Below are positions 56,800-64,000 of a DNA stretch of 64,000 nt, in pieces. Numbering within the stretch: the stretch's first letter is position 1; each line of letters opens with the position of its first letter. Below the pieces are notes generated by a model. The model was not told where the DNA came from, searched no databases, and worked only from the letters and a program-made list of their open reading frames with translations. The stretch is taken from NCBI GenBank assembly GCA_039619475.1, contig CM077116.1, forward strand, positions 247,885,440-247,949,439, given 5' to 3'. Source of the DNA: Icerya purchasi. Taxonomy: Eukaryota > Arthropoda > Insecta > Hemiptera > Monophlebidae. A program made the translations under genes and the position numbers.

Positions 56800-57618
56800 T
56801 GTATTTTAGTGGTAGGTAAATTATTTTGTTTTTTTGTTATGTATAAATAAATAAGTTGTGGGTCTCACATGGTTAATTTTGCCCGTTGCGTAAGTGCCCA
56901 ACACTCTTATTATCATTTATTCTAGTAAACAAAATTACAATTAATCAATCTTACTACCTAAATTGAACGTATCAAACCAAAAAAATAAAAACAAAAAAAA
57001 AGAAAATATATCAATCAACCTAATTATATATATATATAAAAATAGCATAATAATAGAGGCCGCTTACATATTACACGTCGCATACAGTAATATACAAGAA
57101 GGAAAAAGGAAGGAAACTGGTAAATAGATGGTTTAAAAGAGCCTTAAAAAATGTAACAATAATAAAGGGAAAAGAGGACGCAGCAAGACCCCTTAATGTT
57201 TGCACCATTCTTTCAACCACTTCCCCACTTCCCTCTTTCATACACCAATTTTTTTTTTTGTTTATTATGTGACTGAGCATAGTACCCATCAATTTATTTA
57301 GAACCGAATCATCTGTATTGTCGATTCGTAGATTTACCCCTTTAGGATGAATGTAACAGGTATTACCTTGATTCCTTGTTAGTTGAGTTTTTGGTCTGGA
57401 AGGTAACTCTATACATTATTGCATTTAAATTCAAGTCGTCTGTAATAATAATAGTGCATCTTGGGAGACATTTCATTATTTTTCTTCCACCAGGTTGATG
57501 TAGTGTCACTTCGTTTCTAACGGAGTAGCATAAGTTTCAATCACTTTTTCTGAATTTTATCTATTTTGTTGATTAGACTTTAGTGTACCATTTATAAATA
57601 AATAAATTTCATGATGAT

Positions 57619-57674
<56 letters not shown>

Positions 57675-58457
57675 TATTTATTTATTTAATAAGCTTCTCC
57701 ATAACTGAAGGTCGCTATATCATGCATGCATTGAGTTATCTTTAAATGCTGTTATGTATATTTAAACCACTTAATACGGTTAGCCGCTTTCTTCCCGGTG
57801 GTGCTTTGCCTAATACTTTTCCATTGACGATCAAGCGAAAGATGGGGTCGACCTGTATTCTTTGCTTTATATGAAGTTTTACCTCCGCAGATTCTTAGCA
57901 CCCCTTTTAGCTGTTCGGGCATCGCGGAACAAGCCTGGCGGAGATTAAGGGCCGTATTTAGATTGTGTGTTTGCATGCTGGTATATCTTGAGACAGTACT
58001 GCAGTGGTTTCCCGTTGCCTTCTGTATGATTTTCAGTCAGGGTTTACTCCCTTAGCCGAAGGGTCCGATTTTAAGGTATTAGAGACTCGCCTACTCGCTC
58101 TAGACTGATGTTCGTCATTCTGACTGGAGCACATTGTTGCGAGCGAGTTTCTGATAGTCTGCTGTTGTCAACGCAGTAAAAAACTGAACGATATTGGTTA
58201 GAAGGAACACCTTCGGCAAGTCAACCTCCCTCTGTTTTCCTATCAGTGACGTTTTGTGAGTTCCAATTTAGCTTTCCTGATTCACACTAAGCCTGCCGAA
58301 AAGGAAATTACCACCCTTCACGATGTGAACGTAAGGAACTCACGTGGCTGTTGTTTCTTTTCTCCACCGGAAGGACTAGTACCATGTGGCAGTCGAATGA
58401 CCACTTACTAGAGAATGTGACTCTAGTTACAAGTACCTGTACCCCGCAGTGCATATG

Positions 58458-58490
<33 letters not shown>

Positions 58491-61400
58491 TTATAAAAAT
58501 ATTTTCGTAACCCCTGCCAAAATATTAGTCTAGATACAACTCTGTTATTGAGTTATTGTAACTAAATAATTTCGTTCCCAGTTAGTTAGAGCAGAATAGT
58601 GTTATTTTTTCATCATCTGATTGTACTATGTACATATCGCCGTATAATAAGCTAGTGAGTTGTGAAATGTCATAAGCCAGTTCTTTTTGTTTCTCAGCTA
58701 TCCTTCTAGATGACTCTAGCATTCACTAAGACCCGAACGAGACAAGTTTCCGACCTACAACACCTCTGGTTAACTAAGCACCTTAACTACCAGGCTACTG
58801 TGCTATCTCATTCTCATCATTATAAAATAAAGTAAAGTAAGTCCCATATCCTTGATAAGGTATCATGGATTGTGAAGTTAAGCTTTCCGTAATGGTACTT
58901 AAGAATCTAATGGATCTAAGGAGAATACTGGGGCCAGTTACTTGCTACTTGGGATCCGCCTTTACCTTCCCAAATTTCTCTGGTACCCAATTATTTCAGG
59001 CTGGGTAAACCTGGGAGCGACTTTGATCCGGAACGAGACAAGTCTCGAACCCGGTCACCTCTGGTTTAGACATTAAAAAAGGGTATTAGTGGAAATCGCT
59101 GATAATTTTATTAAAAACAAAGTCATCCCTAATAAGTCTAAATCCTGATTCACTGCGATTTTTTCCGAAGACAAAGTGTTGGGACTACGAAAATAATAAC
59201 TATATTTTGATATAACTTAAATCAGCAAACACGCGGGAAAATTTATGAAACTATTTGCTCGCGTTGGGCAAATAACAGAACACTCCAAAGTAATTTCGAC
59301 AAGAAAGAGATCATCGCAGAATAAAGTTAAAAGAAGCACCCTTTACACATTATGATTCTTTATTAAGTATTTTTCTTTTATTCAGGAATTAGAAGAACGT
59401 GAAAGAACTTTAAACGCAGCACTAAACAGAACAGAAATGAATGTGGAAACATTAAGCCGAGAAAATCGTTATCAAACGGAAAAAATAAAAGACCTCGAAC
59501 TGAAAATTTCCCATTTGGATATCGAAAGGGAAAGTCACGATCAAAATCGAAAACAGATGCACAAGAGCATAGCTGATATAGTGCGCCGATTAAGCAACGC
59601 ACTCGGAGCAGAGGCAGTTGACTTCAGTACGACGGATGCTCTACTTCATAGAGCAAACGAATTGGTACAGGTAAGTTTACCCAGTCTCTTGATACTAGAT
59701 TTTATTTTACCGGTGTTCATCCTAAAACCTGAACTATTAAGATTCTCCCTTAAAATTTATCTTAAGTATAGAGAAGGTGTTCCGCTTTTATTTTTTTTTT
59801 TTTTGGATTTATCGAAAAACGGCATCGGTCCAACATACTTAGAAGATTGTAAAAGGAAGCAGATGATTATCAGAACCGAATTAGATACTGAGGAAGTAAA
59901 GGTGTAGCAACTTTTCACTGAGATGATTGTTTCTCCCCCCCCCCCCCCCGCTCGTTTTTTTAATAATAATTTTAATCAATTTCCCGATGATAGTGTGTAG
60001 TAACACTGGATCTGCATTTGTTTATTAGAGACCGAAAATTTAATCTTTTTTTCCTGATCTCTGTTTACTGTGTGAAACTTGTGAACTATTAATGAAATAA
60101 CGCGTTTTATAAAATTCGTTTTATTTGTTGAAAAATAATCGCATTTTAATGTTAAAGTGCAATTATAGCGTCTATGGCAGTATCGGACAAATATCGTTTC
60201 TCGCGACTATTTTGACATATTACCACTTGCTGATTGCGGTTTTTAAACCGAATTTTTCCGAAATTAAAACGCTAGCTAATACATTTCGGTAGCGGAGTTT
60301 GGCTGCCCCAGCAGGGCTCTATGAAATTGGATGGCATGCAGTTTCAGCAGAATGGTATATACTACTGGCTACCCGCAAACAATTATTTTGTCGCGAAAAA
60401 GGTTTCCCGCCTATGCTATATTCCACGGAACAACAGCAGTTCGCAGTTTCATGACATAATACCTGACCTCTTTCTTTAGGGTATGCGAAATTTTCACTCA
60501 CGTCAACAGTGTACCAAAGAAAGTTTTTAATTTCGGGCAAAGCTTCAACGAATTGCCATCAGTGTATGTCGAGTGTAATTGTGTGGCAAGGTCATTGAAA
60601 ATTTCATTATTTAACGATGATATTAACGGAGAATAACAGCGGGTGATTCTTTACCTGGTGTTCGACAATCAACCGCAATAAAGACGTTAGCCCCCTTGTA
60701 TTAATAACAGAACGTTTTTTTTTTTTCTCAGTAAGTGGCGATTATTGTTCTTAATATTTTTATTACTACTCTTAATTTTTTTTTGAATATTAAATTTCGC
60801 ATAGATTATAAATCTTGGGTCCGCAATATGACTATATGGTACGCACCTGTTGCATCAAAACGAAACGTTTTCGAAATGCCGTCGCTTATTAACTTTTTTT
60901 AAACTAAAAATAAGTCGTTAAAAGTAATAAATATCGGAGTAATATTGTATGTTCCAAACGTAGTGCATCCTATTTGTTATATAGTTAATAAAATAATAAA
61001 ATTAGAAACGCCATATTTAATGCTAGAAATGTATAAAAGATTATGTTTATTTTATGTTTTGTTGAGTTATCGGTTAATTGTTTAAACGAGGTTCCATTTA
61101 AAACCGTCGAATAATACCTTCTGAACATTCCAATCGCAACAAAATATTAATAGCGAGATTAACGTCAGTTAATGAATAAAATTCGCATGAAATACACCTT
61201 TCTATAAAATAATATTTAATACACGTTCTGAAATACGCCATCGGTTTCGAAACGCGCCGGAACATTTAACTATTATTTTATAATAAAAAAAAAAAAAGGA
61301 ATTCATACGAATTTTATTTAAAAGCAAGCTTATTTTACGGACTTGAAGATTTTATTATTCCGAATTAAAATATTAAACAATAGTCTATGCGTCATCATAA

Positions 61401-61729
61401 AAAAGTGTAAAAAAGTATCATTCAGACCGTTCGATCTAGCCGATAGCGAAAAAGGCGACCGAAAACCTCGTCAGGACTGATTATGTTGTTGAGACAAGGA
61501 ATTCAAAAGATGAATTAAACAATTAGTCGTACTAATTTTACATTATTTATCTGTAAAATAGGATATAAGTGTTTTACGTTCTCGATCGTTATGCACAAAT
61601 GAAAGCTTATCAAATATCGAACGCGAGCTGAAATCATGTAGAGATCTGCTGGATAAAACGTGTAAAGAACGAGACAGTTTACAAAGACAAGCAACGACAC
61701 ATCTGATCGAAATAGATCGATACAAACAG
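39715..61729 (+). CDS. Coiled-coil protein, five exons, continues past the window
   Basis: Exons 39715-39792, 39909-40007, 51528-51659, 59386-59670 and 61562-61729 join with every junction in phase 0. They give 254 residues with no stop. After a short N-terminus (MVSRHSKGDSERDWSIFK) the chain is almost all coiled coil: LRSELAAMQYKRDRLLTE, LRTKEDTCVQLQNEMEELKE, QAARQNAIIASLRSRIQ, and LEERERTLNAALNRTE. Next comes a less coiled piece, IVRRLSNALGAEAVDF and ALLHRANELVQ, then another helix ending EIDRYKQ. The donor at 61730 (GTACTA) leads off the window. The pattern recalls CCDC170, a cilium- and microtubule-associated coiled-coil protein, and less closely rootletin; I hold that name only loosely. 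Introns are 116 bp, 11.5 kb, 7.7 kb and 1.9 kb, and the two large ones are full of retroelements. Confidence 0.85.
39909..40007 (+). CDS. Coiled-coil gene exon 2
   Basis: Thirty-three codons between CCGCTTAG and GAG|GTAAGT, encoding the start of the coiled coil. Confidence 0.82.
41067..41169. repeat. Small palindromic element, about 100 bp
   Basis: ATTTTTGGTCGAAATTTTAG with CTCGTTC on the left is mirrored by GAACAAACTAAAATTCGGCC then AAAAAT on the right, with a loop of about 50 bp. Confidence 0.7.
42558..42590. repeat. (AAG)n microsatellite
   Basis: About eleven uninterrupted GAA/AAG units. Confidence 0.9.
43250..44640 (+). mobile_element. Jockey-like LINE with internal deletion, poly(A) tail
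   Basis: The plus strand starts with EQSEKAEVLLRNISHTYTS, then PPKSPGHDLITVRILEELSR, PDSYRPISLLSEISQAFYEI, and FLHISHSTKYGTM, a frameshifted first catalytic box. It then jumps at about 43910 to KTNESKTTRVIFTNRR, a motif that normally lies well behind the YxDD box. From there IAVIQRVQNKILRMA, EDLKTKSVLEVISEDAKKYA and RRLEIHPNYLWQLNLLGNSL follow in several frames to an A-run at about 44618-44640. The catalytic FADD region is missing. Confidence 0.8.
44645..45140. other. No gene recognised
   Basis: AT-rich intron sequence between two LINEs. Confidence 0.4.
45152..47300 (-). mobile_element. 5'-truncated LINE with reverse transcriptase and RNase H
   Basis: A T-run at 45152-45168 is the poly(A) tail. 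The frame 47258-46671 encodes MFGFRPGLGPVDCISLF, ATFVDVSSAFDNVH, RGLPQGSCLSPTLFNIYL and LLFADDILIYSS, which is the reverse transcriptase palm with an intact FADD. A second frame (about 46690-45226) continues with ALSPSKWGGDPSILLILYK, then the RNase H set TDGSKNENGVGGAF, TAESIAIL, IVSDSKSVL and WVPSHSGIEGNELADFLA. It ends in a zinc-binding tail (CPLH, then CDANHIFFECPAL). A small deletion near 46690 breaks the join. Flanks carry GTCAAATATTG (45141) and GTCAATATTG (47300), a target duplication with one base lost. It lies antisense in intron 2 of the coiled-coil gene. Confidence 0.9.
47605..47775 (-). repeat. Dispersed repeat Y, copy 2 (poly-T flanked)
   Basis: Matches 38030-38200 over about 170 bp, with the T-run again at the left edge. 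Confidence 0.75.
47780..48340. other. No gene recognised
   Basis: AT-rich intron sequence with (TA)n runs near 48060 and 48165. Confidence 0.45.
48345..50155 (-). mobile_element. Decayed hAT transposon, ZMYM-type
   Basis: The minus strand reads CYGQGYDNGANIAGVNGGV then KTRILNIKPRAF, which is the CRGQGYDNGANMxGxxxGVQ block of hAT transposases related to ZMYM1. Behind it are FFGFIQKIYLLFSSS and SKRWKLIEGKLKF. At the C-terminal side LKLLKNYLRNTAGQKRLSAL then AVLFIETV is the hAT dimerisation region. The left end CAGTAACGGAGC is hAT-like, and GGCCGTAGCGG at 50143-50153 may be the other end. A clean target duplication was not found. Many stops. Confidence 0.72.
50160..50745. other. No gene recognised
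   Basis: Intron sequence. No coding or repeat structure identified. Confidence 0.4.
50764..50960 (-). repeat. Foldback-type repeat, copy C (inverted)
   Basis: After a T-run comes GGGACATTTTTTCG, then GGGGGCCGGTCTAAGAATTA continuing CGTTGTAA. Directly after it stands ATTTTGATCATTTTATACAA, the inverse of the left arm of copy A, then AGAAGAGAAAGAGACAGAAA and GCCAAATCGGCCGAGTT. This copy keeps the right arm missing in copies A and B, showing that the family had long inverted arms. Confidence 0.78.
50965..51527. other. Intron 2 of the coiled-coil gene, right end
   Basis: No gene or named repeat. It ends in the acceptor TTTACTCTCTAG. Confidence 0.5.
51528..51659 (+). CDS. Coiled-coil gene exon 3
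   Basis: Forty-four codons after TTTACTCTCTAG and before CAG|GTAGAT. A second acceptor six bases on (TTGCAG|GAA) would keep the frame and drop two residues, so NAGNAG-like alternative splicing is possible. Confidence 0.85.
51753..52961 (+). pseudogene. LINE ORF1, 5'-truncated nucleic-acid-binding protein
   Basis: The frame is open from 51753 to TAA at 52959-52961 (402 codons) but begins without ATG just after an in-frame stop at 51750. So the element starts inside ORF1. The N-terminal part (GSRISGDRILIFLKSRQI, TITARRLKQPANKLILSNVC) looks like RNA-binding folds of LINE ORF1 proteins. At the place of the usual CCHC knuckle it reads YRIYTQLNDHSCENCKKKEG, where only the first two cysteines remain. 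A Gln/Asn/Thr-rich linker and a helical C-terminus follow. Confidence 0.75.
53005..56706 (+). pseudogene. LINE ORF2 polyprotein, one in-frame stop
   Basis: ORF2 starts with MAANLSILQWNCRG. Endonuclease residues are QETH (37-40), GDFNAH (138-143) and SDH (213-215). The reverse transcriptase has NYRPISLL (about 516), FDIEKAFD (about 587), GIPQGSPLS (about 643) and FIDD (676-679), where most LINEs have FADD or YADD. RNase H follows: YTDGAK with D967, E in LEAELYG, D in TDSLAS, and WVPAHVGIPENECVDRAAK. The frame stops at TAA 56584-56586 right after CPFCNAAVLPSVEHILK. Past that codon the same frame gives CQNLTIIKDEPLHLLL and runs to TAA at 56704-56706, so the stop falls between H1190 and the last Cys (position 1195) of a C-x2-C-x9-H-x4-C knuckle. 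Confidence 0.9.
56805..57890. other. Intron 3 of the coiled-coil gene; no gene recognised
   Basis: A minus-strand frame at 57292-57071, with an open extension upstream including NTCYIHPKGVNLRID, has no family I can name. A (CA)n(TA)n microsatellite spans about 57626-57675. Confidence 0.35.
57626..57675. repeat. (CA)n(TA)n microsatellite
   Basis: CGCGCGCACACACA runs into a long CA tract and then TATATA. Confidence 0.95.
57897..58436. repeat. Dispersed repeat X, copy 2
   Basis: Same orientation and order as the copy at 21360-21905. Shared blocks include CAGTACTGCAGTGGTTTCCC, GTTGCCTTCTG, CTCCCTTAGCCGAAGG and AGGAACTCACGTGGC. Confidence 0.8.
58485..58544. mobile_element. 3'-end fragment of the hAT MITE family
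   Basis: TATAAAAATATTTTCGTAAC, CCCTGCC, AAAATATTAGTCTAGATACA and ACTCTG match the right end of the element at 19699-20024. The left part is replaced by a TA microsatellite. No second terminal repeat or target duplication was found. Confidence 0.75.
58725..59075 (-). repeat. tRNA-like SINE remnants
   Basis: The minus strand at 58815-58730 reads TAGCCTGGTAGTTAAGGTGC like an A box. It continues with AACCAGAGGTG and GTCGGAAACTTGTCTCGTTC in place of a B box. At 59072-59030 a related piece reads AAACCAGAGGTGACCGGGTT then CGAGACTTGTCTCGTTCCGG, with a better B box. Two pieces of one SINE family appear to lie next to each other. Confidence 0.45.
59386..59670 (+). CDS. Coiled-coil gene exon 4
   Basis: Ninety-five codons after TTTCTTTTATTCAG and before CAG|GTAAGT, both near consensus. 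Confidence 0.88.
59671..61561. other. Intron 4 of the coiled-coil gene
   Basis: The exon 4 frame runs on into the intron to about 59907, as chance read-through. No further exon, gene or named repeat was seen. Confidence 0.45.
59932..59949. repeat. Poly-C tract
   Basis: A run of about sixteen C, 260 bp after exon 4. Confidence 0.95.
61562..61729 (+). CDS. Coiled-coil gene exon 5
   Basis: Fifty-six codons, SRSLCTNESLSNIEREL and HLIEIDRYKQ among them, after TGTAAAATAG and before CAG|GTACTA. The acceptor has a poor pyrimidine tract, so its exact edge is less sure. Confidence 0.75.
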
Positions 61730-63095
61730 GTACTATTGCTCATTTATTTATCTCTTTCAGCGGCAACATATCGACAAAAATTAACATGAAACTTGGACTA
61801 AATTGTAATTATTTCATTACATTTTATACTAATACTGCTTACGCGGTTTATAGTTATTATGTCTAAAACATTACCGCAGTTATTGATCTTTTTTATTTGG
61901 CTCATTTCGTGAACTTTATCTAAACATTAAACAGTTGCATAACAAATTCAAGACTAATAAACACTTTGGTTTTTCAGTTAGTATAATTAAGTCGCCGTCT
62001 CTCAAACGGCACATACGGAAGTTTTAGTTTACGAATTTTGATATTTATTATATAAAATCACAACATTTTGTATTTGATAAATTTATATTGTTAAAATATT
62101 CGCGATAATTTTAAGGAGTTTCATTTGATATAAACAACGCTTTTTTATTTTTTGTCGAAAAACTACTTTTCAGAAAAAAAAGTTATAACTAACTAGAAAA
62201 AAAAAAAAGAAACCAGGACGTTTTTTAATTCGCCTCAGCGATTCTTAAAGTATTACGTTTCATTAATGATAAGGCAGAACTGAATCAAAACTGCTAACTT
62301 TTAAACGATAATAATAATATATCTGTAAGATGAAAAATAATGATATTTGTTACATCGGCACTTTCAGTAACTCTATTAATGGATAATAACTTCTGCGATT
62401 TAAAAGTAACTTCCCAACGCGAGCCCTACACTTGATAGTGTTAACGAATTTAAGTTATTCAGTGGTATTACTACTGCTCTAAAAACTTTAAGATCACGAT
62501 CGCAATACTTCATTGCAAGCTTCTTCTTCATCGTGAAATTTTCATTTAATTAACTGTAAAGTCTATGAACTTAGGTTTCACGATAATGAGCATATAAATC
62601 TGAATCTCCGTTAGGGTAGTGAATTATTTTTATATCGATCTGAAACGCGAGGAATACCTCTTCTTTTTTACCATTCTATTATATACACCGAAAACATCGG
62701 CAAGACCCAAACGTTTCACTTTTATTTTTCGGAAAATTTTTTTTTTTGAAATTTCGAATGAAATATTCAGCTCGTCAAATCGTGACCATCTTAAAGTTTG
62801 CTATTCGGATATTTATTTATTTATTTACGATTTCCTTAATCCTGCAATCGGGTCCAGCAAGACATAATATACAATCAGTATCACCATCATTATCATGTAG
62901 TGCCACACTTACCTTTTGAGCGTCGTCTACTATCTATTCGTACATTTCAGCTGTACAGATAGAGGCTATAGTGTTCATAGCAATTGTTATATGCAGTACG
63001 AATGTGTACTCACACAAGACTACACTTGCTACTGTTATTATTAATGTTTTTAATTTATCACGCCACAAGTGCTGTACCGTGTGTGCTGCGTACTA
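61730..63095. other. Intron 5 of the coiled-coil gene
   Basis: AT-rich with no exon that I can support. Confidence 0.4.
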
Positions 63096-63099
63096 AACT

Positions 63100-63262
63100 C
63101 ACATGAATTTGCTGGTATGCATGTTTGCCATTGCCTTCCACGTGAAATACGAGTATTTAATTTAATTTTTCGTAATAATTTCTGTCGTCCCTCGGGATCG
63201 AACCCGAGACTTCCAAAACGGAAGCAAAGTGATTTACCAACTAGGCTATCGCGACGACTTAC
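63100..63262 (-). repeat. tRNA-derived SINE
   Basis: Read from 63258 on the minus strand, GCGATAGCCTAGTTGGTAAA is an A box and CTCGGGTTCGATCCCGAG a perfect T-arm with B box. The acceptor arm pairs at only about four of seven positions. The tRNA-like head runs on into AATTATTACGAAAAATTAAA and GGAAGGCAATGGCAAAC. This makes it a SINE head rather than a working tRNA. Confidence 0.65.
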
Positions 63263-63269
63263 GATCAAT

Positions 63270-64000
63270 ATACTATGGAAATTAGATAACCGTTTGACTA
63301 CAATTCGTTTGTTACGTCCGTTATGAAATGTAGATTTTTAAATACTATTGGACTTGCAGTGGCGGACAATTATACGCTTGTCGACGAGTTTTTTTTACAT
63401 CTAATGATTTCTACACCATACTACTTATATTATATACATACTTACCGCCGCGTAAATATTTGTTCTTTCTTATAAGTATAAACAAATAAACTAAACGAAA
63501 TATACCGAATTATTAAAGAAATAAAATAAGATAAATAATAATGTGTTGGAATAGCGTTAGTGCAACTGTCACTCTATACATTTATTGTAGATGTATTTAT
63601 TAATGATCGAACAATCTTTTTAAATAAAGGTTTTAGAGTATAAAGTAAGTCTAGTTCGGAAAATTTAGCTGAAACAAAATTATATGCTTTTATAACTGAC
63701 CTTAGGACTGAAAATTCACTAATATTAATTCTTTCTCGATATAAAATAATCTTCCAATCTTATTAGGCAGCACTAAAAAACTACTTTCAGGCAGTAAATC
63801 AGGTTTTTTTATTATGTAATTTTACATAAGTTATGCAGAAAGAAAGTAATTTAACAAACTTTCCTTCTTGCAGATAGAGCATTAAAATTCCATGTAGTTA
63901 AAAAGGCCTCATAATGATCACAAATTTGGATATACTTCAATAATTCTATATAATAAGTATCTAAGAGATTTAAATTGAACTTTCTCAAGTAAATATGTCG
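63270..64000. other. Intron 5 continued; no gene recognised
   Basis: AT-rich. The next exon of the coiled-coil gene must lie beyond the window or was missed. Confidence 0.4.

Noticed and set aside
57071..57292. Possible virus-derived or retroelement protein on the minus strand
   Set aside because: No recognisable motif; low-complexity hydrophobic tail; likely chance frame.
63180..63258. A functional tRNA gene on the minus strand
   Set aside because: The T-arm and A box are good, but the acceptor stem mispairs at three positions and the head runs into a SINE-like body.

Overview
The window is AT-rich eukaryotic, animal-type DNA. GT-AG introns of up to 11.5 kb, a glycoprotein-hormone-type neuropeptide gene and dense layers of insect-type retroelements suggest an insect. 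A hemipteran-like genome is my guess, not a demonstration.

Three host genes can be supported. (1) A small secreted-protein gene on + (2571-13206): a 13-codon first exon and a second exon (12796-13206) join in phase 0 into a 149-residue precursor whose signal peptide is split by a 10.2-kb intron. (2) A glycoprotein hormone beta 5 (GPB5, thyrostimulin beta) gene on - (29886-27101), two exons with all ten cystine-knot cysteines. (3) A coiled-coil protein gene on +, starting at 39715 with five exons up to 61729 and running off the right end. All its introns are phase 0, and it is possibly CCDC170-like.

Nearly everything else is transposable-element sediment. 0.9-12.7 kb holds a Penelope-like GIY-YIG fragment, LINE fragments of several families, a foldback repeat with a GGGACATTTTT minisatellite and two long palindromes, most of it inside the first gene's intron. 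13.4-14.7 kb holds a 286-bp tandem repeat and another palindrome. 16.7-21.4 kb is one decayed R1-like LINE on -, broken by a 326-bp hAT-type MITE with a perfect 8-bp target duplication and by a gag-like coiled-coil insert. 22.3-23.5 kb and 48.3-50.2 kb are decayed hAT transposases of different types. 24.3-25.5 kb is a degenerate repeat array. The coiled-coil gene's introns hold a jockey-like LINE with its catalytic centre deleted (43-44.6 kb), a LINE with RNase H (45.2-47.3 kb), and the best preserved element, a sense-oriented LINE (51.75-56.8 kb) whose ORF2 is open for 1193 codons and then stops inside its C-terminal zinc knuckle.

The GPB5 and secreted-protein genes are typical single-copy host genes embedded in this landscape. 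The elements sit in introns and intergenic DNA, and several end within 50-90 bp of splice donors. I saw no bacterial-type operon, CRISPR array or rRNA.
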